Shown here: positions 54,739 through 64,000 of the stretch, piece by piece
How the letters are laid out: each line of letters begins with the position of its first letter
How positions within the stretch are numbered: position 1 is the stretch's first letter
Source: Filosporella fistucella
Taxonomy: Eukaryota; Ascomycota; Leotiomycetes; Helotiales
DNA length: 64,000 nucleotides
NCBI GenBank assembly: GCA_030077755.1
Contig: JAQJZZ010000012.1
Coordinates: forward strand, 558,001 to 622,000
Direction: 5' to 3'
The notes under the pieces: model-generated
What the model was told of the DNA's origin: nothing
The model's input: the letters and a program-made list of their open reading frames with translations, nothing else
Database searches by the model: none
Position numbers and translations under genes: made by a program

Positions 54739-55626
54739 AGTTCTTCAATATATTCGGTTTGTGGGGTGTATAAAAGTATCATAAAGTGAGCGCAATTCAT
54801 ATGCATTCAGCGCAGGAGTACACTCGATGGAATCGAGTTGGTTGGATATTGTATTATAGTAAGATAATGATTCGGAGTTCAGGAAGGGGTGTTGACTAAT
54901 TCCATGGTTGTTTGTACATCTCCATCTGGTTCTATGTATGAGTCGCCTTCGTGAAATAAGTACCAAGGAGAAATATCGCCTGCCCATCTCTCCTTCAAGG
55001 TCGACTGAACGTCCCAAGTCTGCTTCTCCTGAAATGGTTCTCCAAATGCCCAGCCCTTTTGACTGTCATCACGTGCTCCACAGCCCTCTCAGATTATGTA
55101 ATCTCATCACCATTGCCAACAGTCTCTGATTCGCCAGTTCGCATCTTTCATCCATAAGAATATAATCAGGGGAAAACAGTTCCCTCCACCTCATCCCGTT
55201 TCAAGCGTGCAGAAGGCGGCTGTGTAAGCACTTTATCTTCACCTTTTTGCCCGCGTTGGCCATTTACAGTTCCTTATTGTCGTATTTTGATGCTTAGTCA
55301 TTTCAGATACGCGTTTTCTGCCTCACGGATGGATATTTTTGAAGAGGCTGTGTTTTGTTGATTGTATCATGGTATTCTGATCTTCAAGGTGGGTTTTCTT
55401 ATATATCAGGTTCTACCAGTGTGTATTTGGTATTGCTTTCATCACATTTACTTCTTCCTTTTCCAATACTGCATTTCATTCCTCTTTTTTTCCAGGATCT
55501 TTCCTCAATCTTTCCTCGTTCCTGCAACTCAGTATTCCGGCGCAACAATCATCTCCCCTTTCAAACAGTCTTTTCAAAGTGTTTCTCAGTCGCACTTATA
55601 TCGCCTGCTGCTGCATCATCGCAGTC
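54739..55626. other. Intergenic region
   Basis: About 0.9 kb. The segment 55390-55600 is CT/T-rich and is probably the RTA1 promoter and 5' leader. No gene seen. Confidence 0.4.
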
Positions 55627-56926
55627 ATGTTCCTCCCAAAACTTCTCTCAATCCTCACAATCTGTCTCTCTACCGCTTTCGCTCAGACTACAACTTCCTT
55701 CTCTAGCCCAACTACAATACAAAATAACGAATCGACACCCTCAACCACGCCAATCGATTTCATTACCACGAAATACATGACAATAGCGGGTGTTACAAAC
55801 GATCATGTCACTATTCCCGCAAAGACAATTAATATTGCGATTCCAACTTGCATTCAAACCGTCACTCCGGACAAAAATGGCTATTTCCCACCGGGAACAT
55901 GCAATTCATTATACGAATACTATCCCAGCTTCGTAGCCGCGATTGTGTTCTCTGTCCTCTTTGGCATCCTAACAATAGCTCATATAACCCAAGCAGCTAT
56001 CTATAAAAAGGTACCTCTCTCTCCTCTTTTCACAAATCACAACTAATACAAGGTTGGCAGAAATTCTGCTGGGTCCTAATAATGGGCACAATCTGGGAAT
56101 TTCTCTCCTTCACAACCCGCACCCTCTCGACCAAAAACCAACAATCCACCACTTTAAAACTTCTCTCCGATCTTTTTGTTCTGCTCGCTCCTCTCTGGAT
56201 CAACGCATTCGCCTACATGCTTCTCGCACGAATGATCCATTTTTACCTCCCCTCTCACCGAATTTTACATATTCCTGCTTCCATCTTCGCGATCATATTC
56301 GTGAGTCTGGATTTCGTATCTTTTGTGGTGCAGTTGGTTGGAGGTAGTTATGCAGGCCCGACGGCACCGATGGAGATGCAGATGAAGGGTGTGCATATTT
56401 ATATGGGAGGTATTGGATTACAGCAATTTTTCATATTTGTGTTTGTGGGTGTGTTGGTTAAATTTCAGCTGGAGATGGGGAGGGTAGAGAGGGTGGGAGA
56501 AGGGAAGGAGGGTTGGAAGAGGTTGTGTTGGACTTTGTATGCGAGTTTGGGATTTATTAGTGTAGGTTCATTGCTCCAACTACTTGATGAATGTGGCTGA
56601 CAATGATCTAGATCCGTATTTTCTTCCGACTGATCGAATTCTCGGCTGGGAAGACCTCAAATAATCCCTTGCCCTTTCATGAAGGGTATTTCTATGGCTT
56701 AGAGGCTGTGCCGATGGTACTAGCGATTCTGTGCTTCAATGCCACCCATCCTGGGATGTATCTTACTGGACAAGATAGCGAGTTGCCTGGCTTGAAAGAG
56801 ACATTTTGGAAGAAGCGGGGTTGGAGAAAGAGTGACGAGGATAGTACACAGAAATTGGTTGGAGAGTATGCGATGCTGGAGCGGAAAGAAAGTGGAGGGA
56901 GGGAGCCGCCAAAATATAACGTTTAG
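55627..56926 (+). CDS. RTA1-domain membrane protein
   Basis: Three exons: 55627-56010, 56061-56561 and 56612-56926, with introns of 50 bp each, about 400 residues. A signal peptide (MFLPKLLSILTICLSTAFA) and a Ser/Thr-rich ectodomain with one Cys pair (CIQTVTPDKNGYFPPGTC) precede the first span (SFVAAIVFSVLFGILTIAHI). Joined exons read AAIYKKKFCWVLIMGTIWEF, then MLLARMIHFYLPSHRILHIP, GGIGLQQFFIFVFVGVLVKF, GFISIRIFFRLIEFSAGKTS, LPFHEGYFYGLEAVPMVLAI and an acidic cytosolic tail. The IR..FR..E...G and E..FY.LD-type words (here GYFYGLEAVPM) identify the RTA1 lipid-translocation / 7-aminocholesterol resistance family. A fungal-specific seven-span protein whose molecular activity is unsettled. Confidence 0.9.
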
Positions 56927-57194
56927 GCTTTCGAAGCTATACCTGAATTATTTCTCGGTTGTCAAAAAGGGGATGCTAGATATCATTAGCTGGTGTTGTT
57001 GATTATATGGTTTAGAAATGTATTGTATCAATGTCCATATTCATTTCTGTCATTATCATATCGGGATGTGCGTCGTTAATCATAACCCTACAAGATTTCC
57101 TTCAGCTCCCATGTTTTTCCGTCACCTGCTATTCCAGCCCAATCCTTTTCCGCCCTCGAGGACCATTCTCATTTTTCTCCGCTCAAACCTTTCC

Positions 57195-58155
57195 TTATTT
57201 CTTCTCTTCCTCCAAGACAAGCGGCTCTACAGCTTCCATGCCCTCCTCGCCACCTTTCTTCTCATCCCACTCACACTTCAGATACCAAATCTCCAATCCC
57301 ACAATCAGTACGCTAAACCCTCTATTTCGCAGCATCAGTTTCCGTTCATCAAGACATACAAGAAAGGAAATACCTACAGCGCAAAACAGCTCGAAACCCA
57401 AGCACACTGCCCAATAATACACTCTTTATCCATAACCCTTAAATTCTTCCAGTACTCCCCCTGATCCCCTCTATAACTCTTCCAAAGCCAACAATAAGGT
57501 AATACGCGGCCCCATACAATACTCCATGTGTATTCATTGAACGCCATTGCGAAAACTATCAGGATGGAGGCGTCGATTGTTAGAGCTGCCGTAGCTGGCG
57601 TGCTGAAGAGGGCTTGGAGGTTTTCATAGAGAGGGAGAAGTTGGTTAGGAAGCTCAGGCTCTGTGTTGCCATGGTGTGAGGGCGGTGGAGGAGGTGATGA
57701 AGGGAGTGAAATTGGGTGGGACGGGAAGGGAGTGTAGCCTATCAGCGTATTCAGGACTTCTTTCAAGTGGGTGAATGAGAATATAAATGCTGAAAGGATA
57801 GATGCTACAATCTAATTTTTAGACAATGGAATAAACAGTCAGCCTTGTTCTTTAATTTAATTCAACAACACTACAGCCAGGTGTAATACCAAGTTATATA
57901 AGAGAGTGAACATGAAATGGTGGGACATACCATAGCAATCAACCAAATATACACCACAGGCACTTTCGTCTCATACATCTGCCATGCCGCACAATTCCGC
58001 GGATGCACAGCACAATAATGATTATTATGCTGCCATACTATATAACAGAAATTAAACCCAGCAATGGCACATGCTCCTATATGGAGACCGCGAAGGCAGA
58101 GGTAGAGGAATATTGAGGTGTATGACGTTGGTTTAAGATGGGTAGAGAGACCCAT
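57195..58155 (-). CDS. Small polytopic membrane protein, unknown family
   Basis: Exon 1 (58155-57931) reads MGLSTHLKPTSYTSIFLYLC and one long span, then VPVVYIWLIAM; a 119-bp intron (57812-57930) joins it to IVASILSAFIFSFTHLKEVL. A Pro/Ser loop (SHPISLPSSPPPPPSHHGN) follows, then TIDASILIVFAMAFNEYTWS. After about 57440 the natural continuation VYYWAVCLGFELFCAVGISF and SVLIVGLEIWYLKCEW lies in another frame; a short intron near 57419-57456 (GTACTG donor, AAAG acceptor) would join it but would be only about 38 bp, so the 3' model is uncertain and a frameshift is possible. Five membrane segments, acidic C-tail. Family not recognised. Confidence 0.6.
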
Positions 58156-59164
58156 TTTGAGTTAACGAGAGTTATGGATTTTCAGTTGTCAAACAGTTTG
58201 GAACCAAGGCTTGAATCTATGGTGGGAATAAAAGAGCTTATATATAGATACTCGAAGGATTCCAGCTGAGCGGAATTACCCGTTTCGGAGTGAGGTTGTC
58301 TCTGATCGATTGGGTGTGGAATTGTGGCTGGAGGCTGTGCTGTGTTGTGGAGGCGGCATGTCTCATTCCTAATGTCTATGGATTAAGGATTCGGAAAATT
58401 CAGACTCCAAGATACTTTTCAAGTCAAACCACTCTTAGTGGAGTCCTAATCGGAGAATTAATTCTGAATCTGCCTTGTATCTGTGGTGGTCGGGTTTCTA
58501 CTTCGTCACGTGATTGCAAAATCCTTCATATCCATTCTTTATGATAGAACGGTATGCGAGAAGGAGATACATAAAATATAGATGTTATCGTAACATTACT
58601 CATCGCTATCTGTCAAAAAGATAGAAATATGTGGTGGTGATGCCATTCGTTTGAAGTGTTCCGAGCGACGAGAGTGCCTTTGCTAACTTTTGAGGAGCTT
58701 GGATTAACAACTTGGATTAGTCTTCTATATCTACCTTACCTCCGTCTCAAATCAGGATTTTGATGGTCAAGAAGCACGCTTGTATACTTTATTAGAACTT
58801 TCGCAGCTGTTTCATTCTTGCTATCTCCAGGCTATCCACGAATTGATGTACATCTTATTGTGAGAACATCCCACTTTCGACAGCCCCGCATCCAATCAAG
58901 CAGAGCTTGGATAGGACTACAACTTCAATTTCGGTATCAGAAGCCGATGAAATACCAAGCAGTCGAATACCAGGAGATTAGAAAGCGGCTAACCTTCAAA
59001 CCACATATCTTCCCCTTATCCGCACCCGCCTGTCTATCCTTTATCTCACTTCACCAAATCTCTACTTCTGATACTTGTATGTCACTTACCTCCTATTTAA
59101 ACACCACACTTATTCTATACTTCCTAATTTCCACCTTTGAAATCCTCTCATCAACCCACAAACC
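58156..59164. other. Divergent intergenic region
   Basis: About 1 kb between two divergent starts, probably both promoters. A TATATATA element at 58238-58246 lies about 85 bp upstream of the membrane-protein gene. No gene seen. Confidence 0.45.
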
Positions 59165-60681
59165 ATGACAAGCTCACACCTAATTCCTACACACGGAACC
59201 CTCAATTACGTCCCACGAGACATCCATCCCGCCCCTCCTTCCCACCACTACCACCTCCCACCTCTCTCCACATTCACCTCCCTTTCTCTCCCTCTGACTT
59301 CTCTCCGTCCTCTCCCTTCACTATCTACCCTGTCCAAATCTCCATACCAACTATCCACACATGGATTCACAGCTCTAGACGCACCTACTTCTCTACATTT
59401 ACCTCCTTATACCAATCCACCACATGATCCTCCGTCCTCAAAACAATATGAAGTTTCAAATCAACAATCGAATCAGAGTCCTTTCTCCAGTAAGAAATTG
59501 ATTAAAGAAATTTATATCCCCGAAACAGAATCCCTCCTCCTGAAGATCACAGGAGGGAGGAAGGTTTGGACAGAACATGTTATAGTGAGGAATAATGTGC
59601 ATAGTGAAGTTGATGGGTTAGCTGCTGAGCAGCATTGCTCTTCAGCGGTTGGCGATGAGGGACAGAGGGGAAAAGAGAGGGAAGTGGAGTGGCCGAAATT
59701 CATTGGGTTTGAAGGGCAGCAGGAAGGAGGGAAGAATGGGTAAGTATTCTTCATTTTTGTAATATCTACAATTTGGCTATTTTGCTAATTTTCATACTTT
59801 CCTCATTCTACTACACCACATCCTTCACATTTAATAACATTACCCCCCTAAAACCACCATCTCCTCTTTTAAATCCAAGTCAAATCCTTAGACTAACACA
59901 TTCACTCATAGCGCCTCACCAGCTCCAAAAGTCCACCTCGATTTCTCAGCTCGTGGCGCAAAACAACACATCGCTTCTTACCACACGACGTCCACGTCTC
60001 TCGCTCGATCCGAGGGAATAATATCAGCTCTAGAGGCGTGTTCTATTCCCGACGCAACGAATAAAAGGTACGAAGGGCCGAGATGGGCACTCTTCTCTAT
60101 CTGGCGTCCTTTGAAAATGGTGAGGCGAGATGCTTTGGGTGTCAGTTTTTGGGAGTGAGTGGTTTCTCTCTTTTATCGCCGTCTTTTGTTTATTGAAAGT
60201 TATACGACGATTCTTTTGAAGGATATAAATTATAGAGGATGGTTAAGGAAACTGATGATCACAGATCTATACCACCAACCGACCATCAAGAAATCGACCT
60301 TTTATTCCCGTCTATCGGCACGAGAGATGAAAATGGGAAGGAGGAAGAACACAGAGAAGGTAGTTTATTAGGTGTTGTACCTGAAGAAGGGAGGAGACAT
60401 GTTTGGTATTGGGTCTGTTTTCGCCTATTTTTTATATTTCCACCGTTACTTACATCCCATCACAGATACCTTCCCAACTCCCCACCGAAGTCCTAATCCT
60501 CCGCCTCTACGATTCTGCCGCAGAGGAAGAGTACTCCTCGCCCGATCTTCCACGGAAAGATCATGAAAAGGGATGGTCTGGATGGAGTGGAGGCGCGCTA
60601 CATAGTAGTATCAACCTCCCTGGGACAGAGCATGAGGAAGCGAGGGAGAGTATTGAGGTTAGATGTGTGGTTGTGTGGTAA
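59165..60681 (+). CDS. CmcJ/AsaB-like oxidoreductase (GA4-desaturase family)
   Basis: Four exons: 59165-59739, 59912-60154, 60238-60412 and 60466-60681. The first has THGTLNYVPRDIHPAPPS, the STHGF segment, and ETESLLLKITGGRKVWTEH. Across the second intron the key region appears: KVHLDFSARGAKQHIAS (a His-x-Asp that could bind iron), RYEGPRWALFSIWRPLKMVR, DALGVSFWE. The last exons give DDHRSIPPTDHQEIDLLFPS, RRHVWYW joined to IPSQLPTEVLILRLYDS, and GALHSSINLPGTEHEEARES with IEVRCVVVW. This order (WRPL...RD.L, HRWYYF-like, E.L.....DS, AHSS, RESIEVR) is that of the fungal CmcJ/AsaB hydroxylase/desaturase family. Linker lengths are larger than usual. No other metabolism gene adjoins it, so its substrate is open. 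Confidence 0.85.
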
Positions 60682-61406
60682 GTTGTGTTTTAAGCGTTCC
60701 TAGGGCGAGAATGGAGAAGAAAGAGTGAGTATAATACAGTGGGTTTAAGATGAGTGAGTGAATAGGAGAAGTAGTTATATAGAGCGAGATCAAAGGGATA
60801 AGGAATCCTATAGGGTCCAATACATAAATCACCTTAAATACCACTTCATCAAACGCATATACTCCTTATTCCCTAGCGCTCAATTCAATCTTCTCCTTAT
60901 ATACTTATACACCGAACAATCAACTCCCCTTAATCCTCGTACCCTAACTTGGACAACCAATTCTCTACATCTTGGAACATAGAGGGGAACCGTATAGAAT
61001 AAAGGTTCTTTGTGAAAATATAGGGTATCTCGTAATACTATATAGTGTTTATATTGGTATGAGACAATTGAGATTTTTAAGTGCATCACAGTCGTTGGGA
61101 AAATGGAAGGATAGAGGGAGGATGATGGAAATATGATATTTGGGGAGGTGAGATGGGTGATGAAGATTCATCGGGAAGGGTGGTGGATGATGAAGTAGAT
61201 CAAGTCATTCAGCACATTCATACAGCGAGACATTCACGAAGATTCAAAGTATGGCATAAAAATATCATTACTACTCATAACACATACAACCGCCCAACGC
61301 AAGGATATACACGAACACGAATCCAATAATCCCACCCTGCACCCAACCCAAACGCCAAACACAAATACCAACATGACAAAACTCAGCCAGCAAGTAAGCC
61401 ACACGA
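60682..61406. other. Convergent intergenic region
   Basis: About 0.7 kb, AT-rich in the first half, between convergent 3' ends. No gene seen. Confidence 0.4.
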
Positions 61407-62698
61407 TCATTCATCACCATTTGCACTTCCACTCTCCCAGACCTCAAAGCCTGGTTCCGCTTTTTGAATGGGTTCTAGTAACGCGGCTTTAGGACCGATA
61501 TCGAACCGATCTTTTTGCATGAGAGTCTCAATATCGATTTCTTTTTCTTTGCTGATGACTTCTTCGGTGGGAGAAGTGAAATCAAAATCGACTTTAGGTT
61601 CTGGGGCTTGTTCAGGCTCTTGTGGCTCATCGTGAGAATGTTCGTCGTCAGCTACCAAGAAAACCTCACTTGCATCCACACCCTCGGCGTAAAAGTCCTC
61701 AGCCACCAGATCTCCTAATGGACAGCGATCAATCTCAATAGCGCCTTCTTCTCTCTTTCGTCTTGAAGCTCTGACTCTAGCTTTGATCTCCGACATCTCG
61801 AGTTCAGAAGTCATCATTCCTGACGATGAGCTTGAGAGGACAGTACGTGTTTGAGAGACGTCATCCATTGGAGGTACGTTTTCTTTTCCTCTGGCATCTC
61901 GTTCCCGAGCGGCACTCTCTTCATCAGAACTAATGTCCAAAGTACAAGCACCATGTTCCATCAGATTAGTTGCCAACTCCTCCTCAGTATCCTCATGGAT
62001 ATCAAAGAACCAACCGTCTCTTGCTTCAGCTTGGTGAAGGATAGGAATCTCTTTCAGTGAAGTGGCAGAGATGGGTTTGGAGACTGCAGGACGAGGTGTG
62101 TACGAGGGAATGGTACCAGACAACGCGGCGTCGATACTGAATCCCAACCCCGATGGCCCGGCAACACCAAATTTTGGAGGATCAACCCTTGTGAATGGAG
62201 CTGAAGTGCGACGACGATTGAGAAGACCGATACGCTTGCGTGTTGGCGAGCGACCAGCTGGTGCACTCAATGGAGCGGATCTGGTATCAAGTTTTACTGG
62301 ACTTCTAGCTTGTAGGACAGGTCTGCGAGGAGAGGTAGCCACAGGTTTCAAAGAAGAGAAATCATTTGGACTGGGTGGTGCACGAGTTAGGAAGAAGTTG
62401 TTTGGTTTAGAAAACGAAGTATCTTTTGAGCTTCCATCTGGACATTTTGATCGTTTGGGAGAGAGAAAGATGATAGGGTCGATATTCTCAGCGTCGTTGT
62501 CAGAGTCGAAGGAAGCTGCTTTACGTTTGCTAGATGGAGAGAGAGCTGTGGGAAGGGCTGTAGAGGTGAGCATTATGATTAGGTAGGAAAAGGGGGAGTT
62601 GTACCATTCTGACGGTTCTTGAGACTTGTGAGGTTTTGCAGGCGGGAGGAATTGAGGGGTGCGAAAGGCTGCCTCGTGGTTGCCATTTGAGTTGACAT
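61407..62698 (-). CDS. Disordered nuclear-looking protein, fungal-specific
   Basis: Two exons: 62698-62605 from ATG in MSTQMATTRQPFAPLNSSRL, and 62557-61407 after a 47-bp intron (GTACAAC donor, CTACAG acceptor). The open frame starting MLTSTALPT at 62573 begins inside that intron and is not the true start. About 414 residues, largely disordered. Features: LQNLTSLKNRQN near the N-terminus, basic SPKRSK and SPTRKRIGLLNRRRTSAP clusters that could be nuclear localisation signals, repeated SP/TP sites, a KEN box-like GKENVPP, acidic stretches, and FFDIHEDTEEELATNLMEHG plus EIDRCPLGDLVAEDFYAEGV, two short conserved-looking words. The KEN box and SP sites hint at cell-cycle control, an inference. 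No catalytic motif. Confidence 0.7.
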
Positions 62699-64000
62699 GA
62701 TTTTGTCGTTGAGCGGTCAGATACCAATTGATTTAATCGTGGGAGATCGCGAGTGATTTGAAGGTGACACTGGTATGGTAAAGCTGTATTACCGTATCGA
62801 TTGAACGAGACGATTGCAGTTGGGTATGGAAGTGAGTTGACAGTTGTATTTCGTTGTCAATAAAGTGGATGACTATTGGAATAACTGATCGTAATTGGCT
62901 TCAGGAGAATTGATCCGTAGTCGATGTATGTAGAATTGGTATGTCGACTCGAAGCTGATGGCAATTGAACACCAAACAATATCGACTCGTACAACCCTCA
63001 AGCTATGGTAATTCTCAGAGATATCCTTTACCAGCTGCAGTCTGCACAGATGCAACGCAATTCCCCAATCAGTTGGTGTGGTGGAAGAATGTAGCTTACT
63101 CGCAGCAGCAGCAGTCGTTGTTTGTTTATCTTTTCAGTCTTCTCGGGGGAGAGCAGCATATATCACCCTCAGCACTTCTCTCAGTCTCACTCCTTTCCTG
63201 CACGACGACTGGCTGTGCTTAATCTCGTTTCCGTAATTCTGGCGTGCAGAAGAAGTCAGCTCCTCTTAGTCGTTTCTGCGCAGCGCGTTGAAGCGTGTGT
63301 TGCACGCGACAGACACCAATAACAGGATTCTGTCAGGATTCCGATGGACACGGCGTTAGGATGGGTTAGGATGTGTTAGGATGGTGGCGAGACAATCTTG
63401 TTCATGCGGAGAGTAGACGGAGGAGCGATTGGAGGAGGAAGGGCGGTTCGATGCAGGAGGTGGATGTTGCAAGGGAGCGAGAAACGGATTTGGAGCAGAT
63501 TTAGATTATCGTGCCGGCCAAGACACGCGGTACAGAAAAGACGCGAAAAAGTATAAGAAGGGAGCGCGTCCGCGTTGAAGACAGACGAGATTTTCTTGCA
63601 TAAAGGAAGAGCGCGATTTAGAGATATAGTATATCTTTTATGATATACTTGTGCACCATCAAGAGGGATACCCTGACTTGAGGTCGGTACAGTACGTACC
63701 TCGTTCATGTTCTTTTCCACTCTGGTTTACACAGCTCAGTATCAGTCATCTTTGACCAGCTTCATCCTTTCTCTATTTCTCTTCTACCTCTCTTCATATC
63801 TCCTCTCTATTCTCCAGCATCGTCACTCACGTTCTTCTACTGCCTTTTTCTTCTTCGGCACTTCCTCTCAGGCAGATTTACAGGCTCTCCCCTACCCTCC
63901 ACTCCCCTACTTCCAAGTTTTCCTTCTCACCATCTCAACCGACAAGCACTAGCTACCATCACGGACGTGCTCCTGCGACCCTTCGCACAGCCATCACATC
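62699..64000. other. Promoter-like region at window edge
   Basis: 1.3 kb with no supported gene. 63700-63960 is strongly CT-rich and likely the promoter or 5' leader of a gene beyond the right edge. It also contains the short repeat listed next. Confidence 0.45.
63355..63384. repeat. Three 10-bp GTTAGGATG repeats
   Basis: GTTAGGATGG, GTTAGGATGT and GTTAGGATGG in direct tandem. The core TTAGG resembles but is not the fungal telomere hexamer. Confidence 0.85.

Noticed and set aside
62558..62573. Start codon at 62573 for the nuclear-looking protein
   Set aside because: It lies inside a 47-bp intron; the true start at 62698 joins LKNRQN to the conserved frame.
63355..63384. Telomere-like repeat
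   Set aside because: The unit is GTTAGGATG(G/T), not TTAGGG, only three copies, and inside a gene-rich region.
1..64000. tRNA, rRNA, CRISPR or intact transposon
   Set aside because: No B-box-like GGTTCGAATCC with a matching acceptor stem, no rRNA core, no spaced repeats and no transposase or integrase motif were found by eye; a covariance-model or repeat search would be decisive.

Overview
The window looks like nuclear DNA of a filamentous ascomycete. Genes carry short GT-AG introns (about 45-170 bp, most near 50), and the families are typical of Pezizomycotina: HET domain, Zn2Cys6 regulators with a fungal-specific TF domain, RTA1, CmcJ/AsaB-like, TauD-like and Dal5-type MFS proteins. The flavour is Leotiomycetes-like, but that is an inference from gene content only. 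Several AT-rich, gene-free blocks interrupt the left part and look like RIP-type (C-to-T mutated) relics. No rRNA, tRNA, CRISPR array or intact transposon could be supported.

Region by region. 1-9.9 kb is an eroded accessory region: the 3' part of a fungal membrane protein gene, a bicupin gene, a 5'-truncated gentisate 1,2-dioxygenase relic ending in an AT-rich block, a fungus-specific polytopic membrane protein, a secreted GH25 muramidase and the C-terminal relic of a transcription factor with an in-frame stop. 9.9-14.7 kb holds a HET-domain protein with a C-terminal ZZ-like zinc finger and a secretory FKBP isomerase. 14.9-32.8 kb is a dense run of seven oxidative, transport and activation genes: FAD monooxygenase, divergent Zn2Cys6 regulator, membrane-anchored haem-oxygenase-like diiron oxidase (HDO) candidate, isopenicillin-N-synthase-like Fe(II)/2OG oxygenase, MFS transporter, TauD-like dioxygenase and an ACSF3-like acyl-CoA synthetase. 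No PKS, NRPS or terpene backbone gene is present, so if this is one pathway it is a non-canonical cluster. This is my best candidate for an undescribed system.

35-64 kb is mostly housekeeping or conserved: a Dal5/TNA1-type permease, a possible tubby-like protein, a Ser/Thr-rich secreted protein, a degraded Ser/Thr-rich relic, a frameshifted NFKBIL1/J-like pseudogene, a CorA-like transporter, a Gap1-type amino-acid permease, the cytosolic Fe-S scaffold ATPase Cfd1 sharing a 319-bp divergent promoter with an acidic DPW-motif protein, an RTA1 protein, a small polytopic membrane protein, a CmcJ/AsaB-like oxidoreductase and a disordered nuclear-looking protein. Exon joins were worked out by eye from reading frame, splice consensus and family match. 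No computation or database search was run.
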